Shown here in pieces: positions 16,323-25,021 of a DNA stretch of 48,331 bases. Made by a program: the position numbers and the translations under genes. Each line of letters begins with the position of its first letter. Positions within the stretch are counted from its first letter, which is position 1. This DNA comes from Candidatus Zixiibacteriota bacterium (lineage in GTDB: Bacteria; Zixibacteria; MSB-5A5; JAABVY01; JAHJOQ01): assembly GCA_018820315.1 (NCBI GenBank), contig JAHJOQ010000011.1, positions 1 to 48,331 of the forward strand, given 5' to 3'. The notes beneath the pieces were generated by a model that saw nothing but the letters and a program-made list of their open reading frames with translations, was not told the DNA's origin and made no database searches.

Positions 16323-16428
16323 GTGCGGTTGCGGGAGTATGCCGGCGCATTTCCGGGAACTCCGGCATGAATGAACCGTTCGGTCTATTCGAAGACCGAG
16401 ATCGATCAAGGAATCGGAGTTTTAATCT

Positions 16429-17547
16429 GTGCCGATGCGGAAATCAGATAAATCGCTGAAGGAATCGGGTAGGTCCACTGAGACTATCCGGCGTAAGAGC
16501 GAGCATCTTAGAATTGTCGCCGACAAGGATGTGATTCATGCCGGAAGCACTCTTCTTGAGGATGTCATTCTCATCCACCAGGCGCTTCCCGAACTGAATC
16601 TTGACGAAATCGATCTTTCTACGAAGTTCTTTGGCAAGAGTCTTGCCGCCCCACTGATGATAACCAGCATGACCGGAGGTGCTGAATTCTCCGAAGAGAT
16701 GAATCGCGGTCTTGCGGAAGCAGCGGAGCGCGAGTCCATTGCATTTGCTGTCGGAAGCCAGCGAGTTATGCTCCGGCATCCGGAAGTTGCAGATCACTTC
16801 GCGGTACGCAAGTACATTCCGAATGGTGTGTTGCTCGGGAATATCGGCGCTGTCCAGCTTGAAGAGTATCCGCCTGATGTTATTGTTGGGCTTGTGGAGC
16901 AGATCGAAGCCGACGGGCTCTGCATCCATCTGAATGCGGCACAGGAACTGGTGCAGACCGAAGGCCATCGTCATTTCCGCGGGATACTGGACAATATCGC
17001 CAGACTGCTGGATCATCTGGGTGGCAAATTGCTCGTCAAGGAGACTGGCGCCGGAATGTCAATCGAGACGGCAGCCAAACTGAAGTCTATTGGCGTGCCA
17101 TACATTGACGTTTCCGGATCGGGAGGTACTTCCTGGACGAAAGTCGAGATGTTCCGAGCCAACTCCGGCCTTCTACGGCAGGTCGGATCGACGTTCGCCG
17201 ACTGGGGAGTGCCAACCGCATTCGGCGTGATGGCGACACGGGATGTGTGCGGCTCAGATATTACAATTATAGCGTCGGGTGGAATAGAAAACGGTCTCGA
17301 TGTTGCCCGATCTATTGCTATAGGCGCGGATATCGGTGGTCTCGCGAGGCCAATTCTGCTTTCATTCCTGGAAGGTGGTTCCGACGGCGCGTCTGATTAT
17401 ATTGGAAGAATCAAGGAAGAATTACGGATAGCCATGCTGCTGACGGGCGCGGGCAATGTCTCGGCACTTTCGAAGATCCCACGCGTATACAGAGAAGGGC
17501 TCCGTGAGTGGCTGTCCCATTTCGGATTGTCTGAGGAGACAGAATAG
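16429..17547 (+). CDS. fni: Type 2 isopentenyl-diphosphate isomerase
   Basis: This 372-residue FMN- and NAD(P)H-dependent enzyme interconverts IPP and DMAPP. Visible family signatures are KSEHLRIVADKDV, the FMN-binding MITSMTGGAEFSEEMNRGLAEAAE, HLNAAQELVQTEGHRHF with the catalytic Gln region, VKETGAGMS, and DVSGSGGTSWTKVE near the C-terminal half. Length is normal for the family. The GTG at 16429 has GGAG 9 bases upstream. An ATG two codons later is an alternative. It is the first gene of the mevalonate operon, 5 bases before the fusion gene, so the pathway's last step is encoded first. Confidence 0.9.
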   Translation: MPMRKSDKSLKESGRSTETIRRKSEHLRIVADKDVIHAGSTLLEDVILIHQALPELNLDEIDLSTKFFGKSLAAPLMITSMTGGAEFSEEMNRGLAEAAERESIAFAVGSQRVMLRHPEVADHFAVRKYIPNGVLLGNIGAVQLEEYPPDVIVGLVEQIEADGLCIHLNAAQELVQTEGHRHFRGILDNIARLLDHLGGKLLVKETGAGMSIETAAKLKSIGVPYIDVSGSGGTSWTKVEMFRANSGLLRQVGSTFADWGVPTAFGVMATRDVCGSDITIIASGGIENGLDVARSIAIGADIGGLARPILLSFLEGGSDGASDYIGRIKEELRIAMLLTGAGNVSALSKIPRVYREGLREWLSHFGLSEETE

Positions 17548-17552
17548 CAACA

Positions 17553-19853
17553 ATGAAGAAGACTCGTACTCTTAAGAACAAACCAGCCTCAAGGCCGGAG
17601 CTCAGAACCTCACGAATCCCGGGATTCTACAGGCTTTCGATCGAGCAGCGCCTTGCGTACTTGGCCAGGACTTTTGGCCTGACAGATGAACAGATATCTC
17701 AGATGCGCGATGGAACAGCGCTGAGCGTCGATCACGCTGTGAACATGGTGGAGAATACCATAGGTGTGCTTGGGCTGCCGCTCGGACTGGGACTCAACTT
17801 CATGGTTGATGGTCGCGAGCATCTTGTGCCTATGGCAATCGAGGAGGCTTCGATCATTGCTGCCGTCTCCAAGGGAGCGTTGCTGATCAGGCGAAGCGGA
17901 GGGTTCACCAGCGAGGTTGACGATCCGATTATGATTGGACAGGTGCAGATTCTCGATCTGGATGATCCCGACAAAGCGTCTGAATTGCTTCTGGAGCGCA
18001 AACAGGAAGTGATCGACAGCGCCAACCGTTCTGACTCCAGGATGGTGACAAGAGGCGGCGGAGTCAAAGATTTGGAGACGCGGGTCCTGTATGGTGGCCG
18101 TGATGTCGGTCCAATGCTGATAGTACATCTGCTTTACGATGTCTGTGAGGCGATGGGCGCTAACGCAGTTAACTACGCCTGCGAAGCTGCAGGACCGAAA
18201 ATCGCTGAATTAGTTGGCGGGAGAGTGAATCTTCAAATTCTCTCGAACCTTGCTGATAAGCGGATCGCTCGGGCAGAATTCCACTTGCCGTTCGAAATGC
18301 TCAAGACTGAGAAGATTGATGGACGGTCCGTCGCAACCAGAATGGTCGAAGCGAGTAGATTTGCGCAAGTAGATCCATATCGTGCGGCGACTCACAATAA
18401 AGGAATCTTCAACGGCATATGCGCCGCTGCGCTTGCCTTCGGACAGGACTGGAGAGCGATCGAGGCGGGCGGTCATGCGTATGCTGCCCGAGACGGACAG
18501 TATCGTGGACTGGCGACCTATGAAATCTCAGACGAATCATTGATCGGACAGATCGAAATACCTCTGCAAGTCGGTTGGGTTGGCGGAGCTGTTGATTCGC
18601 ATCCCGGAGTGAAAGTCCTTCGTGCGATCAGCGGTGTACAGAATTCTCGCGAATTGTCAGGTTTGCTGGCGTCGGTTGGATTGGCACAAAACTTCGCCGC
18701 ATGCCTTGCACTCTGCACTGAAGGCATCCAGCGAGGGCATATGGCGCTGCATGCTCGCAGCGTGGCGGTCAGCGTCGGCGTGGAACCCGAAAATGTCGAG
18801 AAAGTCGCGCTTGAGATGATTCGACGTGGTGAGGTGAAGGTCTCGGTCGCTGAAGATATTCACCGAGGCATGCGAGACACCGTGCCTGAAAAGTCCGGCG
18901 AGCATGAACTTCCCGTAAGATCGTTTGCCCGAGGCAAGGTTGTGTTGTTCGGCGAACATGCTACCGTGTATGGATATCCCGGAATCATCTCGACCATTGA
19001 CCTCGGACTGACTGTCAAAATTAAGAGCGATTCGCACGGCCCAAGGTTCTTGCATCCTAATTTCAAGCAAGCATTTCCCATCCCGAATACGGATAAAGAT
19101 GTCAGGCTATTTTCCCGCGCTGCGGATGCCGCATTTGAGCTCTACGGATTGCTGCAGGAGCCGATTGCGATTGAAGTCGAATCGAATCTGGTTCCCGGAA
19201 TGGGACTCGGATCGTCGGCAGCTTTCTCTGTGGCGTTGTGTTCTGCTCTCAGACGATATAAGGGAATGAATCTCGACCAGCAGTGGAACGGCGAGTTGTT
19301 CGGTGAAGCTCAGCAGCTTGAAGCCGTATTCCACGGTAATCCGAGCGGTATGGATGCCGCCACGGTGCTTTCAGGCGGTGTGATTTGGTTTCGCAAAGGA
19401 CCGCCGAGGGAGATTCTACCGATACGACTTCCAAAACCTATGACCGGCATTGTCTGCATCGTCGAACCGGGTGCCCGCACAATCGAAATGGTTGAGCTTG
19501 TGAAGAATAACCGCAAGCATGATCCCGAGAGTGTCGATGCAATTTTCGAAGAGATCGGTAATCTGACGGTTGATGCCGGAATCGCGCTCGGAACAGGCGA
19601 CGCCCACGCTACGGGCAAACTAATGCAGAAGAACCACGACTTGCTTGCGAAACTTGGCGTATCGACGCCTCAACTCGATAAGGCGGTTGACCTGCTTCTC
19701 GATCGCGGTGCTCTCGGCGCCAAACTGACCGGTGCCGGAGGTGGCGGTGCAGTTGTTGCGCTGGTCGATCCGGATAAACGTCAGGAACTGATGGAAGAGC
19801 TCTCTGCGAAGTTCGCGCTCGTCTATCCTTTCACGCTTGGAGCCGCGACATGA
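17553..19853 (+). CDS. HMG-CoA reductase (class II)/mevalonate kinase fusion
   Basis: One uninterrupted 766-residue frame joins two enzymes. Residues about 20-443 are class II HMG-CoA reductase: catalytic Glu97/98 (AIEEAS), Lys283 (HNKGIFNG), Asp299 (DWRAIEAGGHAYAARDG) and His396 (IQRGHMALHA), plus NAD-site SRMVTRGGGVKDLE. Residues about 456-766 are mevalonate kinase of the GHMP family: KVVLFGEHATVYGYP, the ATP loop PGMGLGSSAA (548-557), catalytic Asp601 in HGNPSGMD, and KLTGAGGGGAV. The linker is only about 12 residues. It should convert HMG-CoA to mevalonate and then 5-phosphomevalonate. Enterococcal MvaE fuses the reductase to thiolase, which is a different pairing. It overlaps the decarboxylase gene by 4 bases. 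Confidence 0.9.
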   Translation: MKKTRTLKNKPASRPELRTSRIPGFYRLSIEQRLAYLARTFGLTDEQISQMRDGTALSVDHAVNMVENTIGVLGLPLGLGLNFMVDGREHLVPMAIEEASIIAAVSKGALLIRRSGGFTSEVDDPIMIGQVQILDLDDPDKASELLLERKQEVIDSANRSDSRMVTRGGGVKDLETRVLYGGRDVGPMLIVHLLYDVCEAMGANAVNYACEAAGPKIAELVGGRVNLQILSNLADKRIARAEFHLPFEMLKTEKIDGRSVATRMVEASRFAQVDPYRAATHNKGIFNGICAAALAFGQDWRAIEAGGHAYAARDGQYRGLATYEISDESLIGQIEIPLQVGWVGGAVDSHPGVKVLRAISGVQNSRELSGLLASVGLAQNFAACLALCTEGIQRGHMALHARSVAVSVGVEPENVEKVALEMIRRGEVKVSVAEDIHRGMRDTVPEKSGEHELPVRSFARGKVVLFGEHATVYGYPGIISTIDLGLTVKIKSDSHGPRFLHPNFKQAFPIPNTDKDVRLFSRAADAAFELYGLLQEPIAIEVESNLVPGMGLGSSAAFSVALCSALRRYKGMNLDQQWNGELFGEAQQLEAVFHGNPSGMDAATVLSGGVIWFRKGPPREILPIRLPKPMTGIVCIVEPGARTIEMVELVKNNRKHDPESVDAIFEEIGNLTVDAGIALGTGDAHATGKLMQKNHDLLAKLGVSTPQLDKAVDLLLDRGALGAKLTGAGGGGAVVALVDPDKRQELMEELSAKFALVYPFTLGAAT

Positions 19854-20821
19854 TCAGCCGGGTCAAGGCCCGCGCACACGCGAATATCGCATTAGTCAAG
19901 TATTGGGGTAAAAGGGAAGGGGCCGGCAATGTCCCGGCAACTCCCTCTATCTCGCTCACACTCGATTCACTCGTAACAGATACAGAAGTACTGCGCATAG
20001 ATGGCAAGACTGACAGTGTTAGTCTTGATGGCCTTCCCGCCGACGTAAATGCTCACAAAAGAATTGTCTGCTATCTCGATCACTGGCGCGCGAGCGGTCT
20101 GATCGACGGGCATTTCCAGATCAAATCAGCAAACAGTTTCCCGACCGCAGCCGGGCTAGCATCGAGCGCATCCGGATTCGCAGCGCTTGCGACAGCTCTC
20201 AGAGAGTTCTCAGAGACACGAATCAGCAAATCGGTACTGTCCCGTCTCGCCAGGCGAGGCAGCGGATCGGCTGCGAGATCGATTCCGGGTGGGCTGGCAG
20301 CGATGCCAACCGGAACTGATCCAGCCGCGCGCTTGCTGATGCCTGCATCCGATATACAATGGGGAATGGTTGTCGCAATCGCTCAAGAGACCGAAAAAGA
20401 AATCGGCTCGCGCACCGGCATGGAAATGAGCCGCAAGAGTTCACCGTATTATTCTGCGTGGCTTGCATGCGCAAAACGCGATTACAGGTCTATGCTCCGA
20501 GCCATTTCGCAGAAGAACTTTACCGAGATTGGTCAGATTGCCGAGCAGAATGCACTCGCAATGCATGCCTGCATGATTGCGACTCGGCCGCAGTTGATCT
20601 ACTGGAATGAGACGACGGTGAGACTCATAAAGAACGCTCATGAGTATCGGAAGGGGGGCATCGAAACGTATATCACGATTGATGCAGGTGCGAATGTCGT
20701 ATTTTTCTGTCGACTTGACAGCATAGATGATGTGAAAAACGAAGTTGAAAAGACAGATGGTGTTAAATCGGTCATCAAGGCTGGTCCGGCACCGGGAGCG
20801 GAGGTGCTCGAATGGGAGTGA
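19850..20821 (+). CDS. mvaD: Diphosphomevalonate decarboxylase
   Basis: This 323-residue GHMP-superfamily enzyme performs the ATP-dependent decarboxylation of mevalonate 5-diphosphate to IPP. Signatures are AHANIALVKYWGKR at the N-terminus, NSFPTAAGLASSASGFAAL as the phosphate-binding loop, RRGSGSAARSIPGGLA (catalytic Ser/Arg region), and TIDAGANVVF with the conserved Asp near the end. The length is normal. The ATG overlaps the stop of the fusion gene (ATGA), and its end overlaps the next kinase gene, so the three are translationally coupled. Confidence 0.92.
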   Translation: MISRVKARAHANIALVKYWGKREGAGNVPATPSISLTLDSLVTDTEVLRIDGKTDSVSLDGLPADVNAHKRIVCYLDHWRASGLIDGHFQIKSANSFPTAAGLASSASGFAALATALREFSETRISKSVLSRLARRGSGSAARSIPGGLAAMPTGTDPAARLLMPASDIQWGMVVAIAQETEKEIGSRTGMEMSRKSSPYYSAWLACAKRDYRSMLRAISQKNFTEIGQIAEQNALAMHACMIATRPQLIYWNETTVRLIKNAHEYRKGGIETYITIDAGANVVFFCRLDSIDDVKNEVEKTDGVKSVIKAGPAPGAEVLEWE

Positions 20822-21735
20822 CATCGGTACGGGTTCCGGGAAAAGTAATGCTAACCGGTGAATATTCGGTTCTGCACGGAGGTACGGCGGTAGTGCTGCC
20901 GGTGCCGCGATATCTGACCGTGACAGAGTCGGATCATACCGATCCGTCGAAGTACTCGCCGGTGATTCGAGCTGCCGCAGGATTTCCGATTGAAGAGATT
21001 CAGGAATTCGAGTGCGAGCAGAAGCTGCCCGGGATTGAAGTCGATTACACGGAATTTTATCACAAAAACTCTGCCGGTAAAATCACCAAGCTCGGGCTCG
21101 GATCGTCAGCTGCTGAGGCTGTCGGCGCGGTTGCGCTGCGATTCGAGAGAGCCGGTTTGTCGTGGGACGATCACGCAGAGATGATAGCCGCGTACGCCGA
21201 CCATATTCATCGAGGAGTCCAGGGCGGGATCGGCAGCGGCGCGGACGTAGCAACGTGCGCATTTCGCAGGCCGATAAAATTCAAGCACAGTCACCAGGAA
21301 ATCCTCGTCGATCAGATAGAATACTCACCCGATGCAGACAGACTGCCGCTTAATCTTGTCTGGAGCGGACATCCGGCGAACACGCGCGACATGGTCGACC
21401 GATTCGAGTCATGGCTGCGAAGCGGAGATGAGAACGCGGGGAAGCTGATGCGACAACTCAACAAAGCGGCCAGCGATGTTGCCCACCTTTGGTTCAGGTC
21501 GAAGACCGACAAGTTGTTCACGCATCTGGATAAATTCGTTGCGACGCTGATAGCGTGTGCGATGGCGGCTGACATACCGCTCATTCTCCCGATCCACGCA
21601 GAACTTGCTGATTGGGCGGAAAAGCATGGCGGTCGCGCAAAACCGACCGGTGCCGGCGGTGGCGACATGATTCTTCTCGTAGGCGATCTGCCGGTCGATC
21701 AACTCGAATATCCGGTCATTCCGCTCGAATACTGA
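20812..21735 (+). CDS. GHMP kinase, probably phosphomevalonate kinase
   Basis: This 307-residue GHMP kinase has the N-terminal motif VRVPGKVMLTGEYSVLHGG, the ATP loop KLGLGSSAAEAVGAVAL, a middle QGGIGSGADVATCAF region like that of phosphomevalonate kinases, and a C-terminal AKPTGAGGGDMILLV. The pathway context fits, because the step from phosphomevalonate to diphosphomevalonate is otherwise missing from the operon. Sequence alone does not separate it from other GHMP kinases with certainty. It may start at ATG 20812 or at the GTG at 20818, which overlaps the mvaD stop. It is the last gene of the operon. Confidence 0.8.
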   Translation: MGVTSVRVPGKVMLTGEYSVLHGGTAVVLPVPRYLTVTESDHTDPSKYSPVIRAAAGFPIEEIQEFECEQKLPGIEVDYTEFYHKNSAGKITKLGLGSSAAEAVGAVALRFERAGLSWDDHAEMIAAYADHIHRGVQGGIGSGADVATCAFRRPIKFKHSHQEILVDQIEYSPDADRLPLNLVWSGHPANTRDMVDRFESWLRSGDENAGKLMRQLNKAASDVAHLWFRSKTDKLFTHLDKFVATLIACAMAADIPLILPIHAELADWAEKHGGRAKPTGAGGGDMILLVGDLPVDQLEYPVIPLEY

Positions 21736-21757
21736 TAGCTTGATTTTCTTCGTGCTC

Positions 21758-21786
21758 TTGTATGCGGTCGCGATTTGGATTATATT
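21758..21786 (+). promoter_or_regulatory. Promoter of the RelA-ZFD/winged-helix gene
   Basis: TTGTAT (21758-21763) and TATATT (21781-21786) are exactly 17 bases apart. The ATG at 21795 is 8 bases beyond the -10, so transcription would start at the start codon or one or two bases before it, with no Shine-Dalgarno. Confidence 0.6.
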
Positions 21787-21794
21787 ACTGCATC

Positions 21795-22316
21795 ATGTCA
21801 TCTAAGGACAAGATTCAAATCAGGGAAGAGTATACGCTCGCGAATTGCTGCAAGCCGTCCACCGACGAAGCAATCGTCGGTTATCACAGCTATGGCGAGT
21901 TAATCAAGATACACACTAAAGACTGCCCGAACCTTGCCAACGTCGAGAGTAATCGTCTTGTCGAACTCGATTGGCACGACGTTGTCGTCATCGAAGGGTT
22001 CACCCCGAATCGAAAATACCTCTCACTCGGAGAAAACGATTTCAGGATTCTCGCATTGCATCTCAAAGTTGGTCTCGATTACTCACACAAAGTCGCGCGT
22101 ATGCTGCATCTCGAGAAGCAGGAAGTCTTCGACCGCCATATCAAACTGCGAGAGATTGGCCTGCTGAGACGCGTTCCTAAAGTGATGATTCGATATCGCA
22201 AAGGTGTTGTCGACAACAAGTGGATCAAGCACAGAAATCACACCTATTACGAGTTGACCGAAGAGGGCAGGAAATTCGCCGAGCATTATGTCGGGCAACG
22301 TGGCCGCGACCTCTGA
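21795..22316 (+). CDS. RelA-type zinc-finger-like domain fused to a winged helix
   Basis: Residues about 10-62 of this 173-residue protein match the Cys-Cys/His/Cys domain (ZFD) of long RelA/SpoT proteins: YTLANCCKPSTDEAIVGY, IKIHTKDCPNL, then LVELDWHD (Cys18, Cys19, His40, Cys44). In RelA it contacts the ribosome near the A-site tRNA. No ppGpp synthetase, hydrolase or TGS domain is present. The rest (about 75-165) resembles the winged-helix family DUF2250: ILALHLKVGLDYSHKVARML, VFDRHIKLREIGLL, YYELTEEGRKFAEHY. It may be a nucleic-acid- or ribosome-binding regulator. That function is inferred only. The ATG at 21795 is chosen because of the promoter. An in-frame ATG at 21762 lies in the promoter spacer. 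Confidence 0.75.
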   Translation: MSSKDKIQIREEYTLANCCKPSTDEAIVGYHSYGELIKIHTKDCPNLANVESNRLVELDWHDVVVIEGFTPNRKYLSLGENDFRILALHLKVGLDYSHKVARMLHLEKQEVFDRHIKLREIGLLRRVPKVMIRYRKGVVDNKWIKHRNHTYYELTEEGRKFAEHYVGQRGRDL

Positions 22317-22340
22317 GCGCGGTTCACGAAACAATGTTCT

Positions 22341-22404
22341 GCGCTGTCAGGAATCCTTTCCTGACTGCTGAGTGAGTCGGGCAGGAAAGGATTCCTGCCC
22401 GCGC
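22341..22404. repeat. REP-like family A copy 4 between convergent genes
   Basis: GTCAGGAATCCTTTCCTGAC followed by GGGCAGGAAaggaTTCCTGCCC forms two hairpins. Lying between genes that converge at 22316 and 22457, it may also stabilise or terminate both messages. Confidence 0.7.
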
Positions 22405-22456
22405 AAATAGAGTCCCCCAGTGGTTGGCGTACATCCTCGTGCGCCAACAAGAAACA

Positions 22457-24838
22457 CTACTCTATAAATGCCATCCCGATATCGAGCGAGAATTTCTCGG
22501 TGTTGTGGTCTGATAACCGCCATGTGAAATCAACAGTGAAATTCAGCGGCGAGATCCTCCTGATCTGGAATCCGATCTCACTATATGCTTTAGGGGAGAA
22601 CAGAATCAGATTGTCGCCCGGCTGATATTTGTGATTCTTGAAATCTGTCCAGAACGCACCGCCGAATACGCCTACCGAGAACGGGATGTCTCTGATCAAT
22701 GGAATGCCGCTGGCGATGAAGAGCCGCCTGCCGAAATCGTGCGTGGCATAAACCGCAGCAGCGCGGTTGCCGCTGAAATTCTTCTCACCGAGAGTCTTGA
22801 AATATATGTCACTGGTGAGAAGTCCGGCGCCGTAGTCGACAGTGAAGTGTTTTTGTGGCGGCAGGTCTCCATCTGATGCTCCCGTATACAACGATAGTGA
22901 CGAGAAACCGAATCCGAGCGTGCTCTGAGTTCTGTAGAATCTTGCATAATAGCGCCTGAAGTCAAAGTCGTTGCCAACTAGATCGGGAGATGCGACCTCC
23001 ATTCCAGCCTGTAGTGTTGAGTACGACGCGGCAGGCTCTCTATATACACGGCGGCCGAATTTCATCAGATTTCTCGAGTCCCAGCCTACTTCTGCCGTCA
23101 GAGACCGAAGCTTGCCATCTACGATTGCGGGGTTATCTCTATGCTTCTTCTCCTGCTCAAATACCGCGAACTCCGTATTCTTGGTTACCGAATGCTGATT
23201 GTAATCATGATATCCGACAGTAGCAGTCGTTTTCCTCAGCAGCTTTGAACTCAGTGTCAGGTCGAATCCCGTTTCATGGAAGTAGTCGAACGGATCCGAT
23301 TTTGTCGTAGCGGCGGCGACAGTCGGATTGGCGTCGGGTCCGGATACGATTGTCAGTCGGTGAACGATCTTGTCATGGTATCTTGCACCGAACTTCAGTC
23401 TGCGTCTCTCGTGCAATTCCGTGACTATGCCGTAGTCATGCTGCCAGTATTCACCGGTGATCGCATAGCCGGATTTGATGGCCAGGTCTGTCCTCGGCAA
23501 AATGTCGCGCAGATTGACTGCCGCTCCCAGATAGGTGCCCTCGACTCGATTGAAGTGAAAGAAATCAGGTGCAGCGGATGCGATATACATGGCACCGAAA
23601 GAGAGGCTCAGCAGGCGTTTCTTGAACGGCATAGGAGCTTGTGCGATCGAGTCTATCAACTCATAGCCACCGATCTCCTCATGCGTCAGCGGGATCATCT
23701 GCCCCTCATTCCAGGTTGCCGAGTCGACTTCGAGAGCATTCTCCGCGACTTCAAGCACATAATCATCGAATATGTCCTTATCATGTACCAAATTAATGTC
23801 GTATTTGTGGAGAGCCACTACGTAGTCAATGAAGTAATTCGATATCCCGGGAATTCCGAGTTCAATGTCGATTTCAAACCTGATTTCGATCGGCATCCAG
23901 AATGAATCACGAAAGAGCTCATACTTCTGACTGAAGCGGGGGTTCTTCAGGTACTGCCAGTCGAATGCCTCACTGAACTCGACATCGACACCGACAACAT
24001 CATATGTCGAATCTGCGATCAGAATCTCTCCCGCAAACAGCGGATGCAGAGCGCTCTTCGGTTCTATCTCGAGCCGGAATACCGGTCTGTTATCTACAAA
24101 TATCGTATCGAGAAGATAGTAGTTGTAGAAGTCGAGCGCATCCTCTGCCGCCGGTGCAACGACTGAATTCCCCTGGAGGTCCAGACGATTCTGGTTGAAA
24201 TCAAGCAGCCCGTTTAGCGCGCCGGTACCCTCGACACCCTTGACATTCTGTGAGTGCCTCTGGGCATTCACAATAGTCTTATACTTGCCCGGCTGCTCCC
24301 AGTACGATTTCTGCTGTGACTCGTTGATGAAAGCGATGCTGGTCGAATCATCTTTACCCTCTTCTCGGATCACCATCTTGGTGTAGGCTTCGAACGTGTA
24401 GCTTTGAATCCGCGAGAGAATCTCCGCTTTCCGCTTGATAGCTTCAAGAATAATCCTCTGGCCGGGACCGTAGGCGCGCGCCGACACGGTAATACCGGGC
24501 ACCTCAATTCGCGAAGGTTTGAGACGAATGTCGTATAATACTGCCGTATCAGGAATCTCGACTGCCAGTTTCTCGGAGTAATAAGCAAGATGGCTGAATT
24601 TCAACTCGTAACTTCCACGTCTTAGTCTCAGACGATACTCACCATCTTTGTTCGCCGAAATCGACTGTCCCGAAATATCGTCGCGAACAGTAGCATATGA
24701 GATGGGCTCTCCGGTATTGGCATCGAGGATAGTCCCTTTGATTGTACCTGCCAACGCTGTCGCGCCTGGAAGTAAGATGAATATCAGTGCCGGCAGGATG
24801 GCTGCCATCGCAATTCTGAACGTCCTGAATCTGTCCAT
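22457..24838 (-). CDS. DUF5686-type outer-membrane protein with CarboxypepD-reg-like N-terminus
   Basis: The 793-residue precursor has a signal peptide (AAILPALIFILLPGATALAG). A carboxypeptidase-regulatory-like beta domain (GTIKGTILDANTGEPISYATV...YELKFSHLAYYSE) follows, then a region with EAIKRKAEILSRIQSYTFEAYTKM. The C-terminus is a long beta-barrel-like part rich in alternating aromatic strands. This matches the DUF5686/CarboxypepD_reg family found mainly in Bacteroidota and relatives. It should sit in the outer membrane. The cargo or function is unknown. The ATG at 24838 follows GGGA, and a GTG 15 bases upstream is the alternative. It reads towards the 22316 gene. Confidence 0.75.
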   Translation of the reverse strand: MDRFRTFRIAMAAILPALIFILLPGATALAGTIKGTILDANTGEPISYATVRDDISGQSISANKDGEYRLRLRRGSYELKFSHLAYYSEKLAVEIPDTAVLYDIRLKPSRIEVPGITVSARAYGPGQRIILEAIKRKAEILSRIQSYTFEAYTKMVIREEGKDDSTSIAFINESQQKSYWEQPGKYKTIVNAQRHSQNVKGVEGTGALNGLLDFNQNRLDLQGNSVVAPAAEDALDFYNYYLLDTIFVDNRPVFRLEIEPKSALHPLFAGEILIADSTYDVVGVDVEFSEAFDWQYLKNPRFSQKYELFRDSFWMPIEIRFEIDIELGIPGISNYFIDYVVALHKYDINLVHDKDIFDDYVLEVAENALEVDSATWNEGQMIPLTHEEIGGYELIDSIAQAPMPFKKRLLSLSFGAMYIASAAPDFFHFNRVEGTYLGAAVNLRDILPRTDLAIKSGYAITGEYWQHDYGIVTELHERRRLKFGARYHDKIVHRLTIVSGPDANPTVAAATTKSDPFDYFHETGFDLTLSSKLLRKTTATVGYHDYNQHSVTKNTEFAVFEQEKKHRDNPAIVDGKLRSLTAEVGWDSRNLMKFGRRVYREPAASYSTLQAGMEVASPDLVGNDFDFRRYYARFYRTQSTLGFGFSSLSLYTGASDGDLPPQKHFTVDYGAGLLTSDIYFKTLGEKNFSGNRAAAVYATHDFGRRLFIASGIPLIRDIPFSVGVFGGAFWTDFKNHKYQPGDNLILFSPKAYSEIGFQIRRISPLNFTVDFTWRLSDHNTEKFSLDIGMAFIE

Positions 24839-24944
24839 CTGGAGTCCCGTCACCTTCCTAATCGTGTTTCAATCTATCATCCAGTTAGGGACTTATACGT
24901 GGAGTCACGGATAGGTTTTCATAAAAAACAGACACGCTGACCAC

Positions 24945-24985
24945 AAGCGAAAAAACAAATAGCCCCTTCCATTACAGAAGGGGCT
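24945..24985 (-). terminator. Intrinsic terminator of the RRM gene
   Basis: On the minus strand AGCCCCTTC, a 7-nt loop and GAAGGGGCT (24985-24961) are followed by ATTTGTTTTTTCG. It starts 36 bases after the RRM stop and separates it from the DUF5686 gene. Confidence 0.8.
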
Positions 24986-25021
24986 TGAAGTTTGAGTCAG
25001 TTTGTCGGTTTGCCAGATATC

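Noticed and set aside
16429-22316. Toxin-antitoxin or phage-defence island near the RelA-like gene
   Set aside because: No synthetase domain, nuclease or partner gene is present. The neighbours are isoprenoid enzymes and an outer-membrane protein.
23276-23905. A 209-codon plus-strand frame
   Set aside because: It is antisense to the DUF5686 gene. The opposite strand carries the signal peptide and beta-barrel-like sequence.
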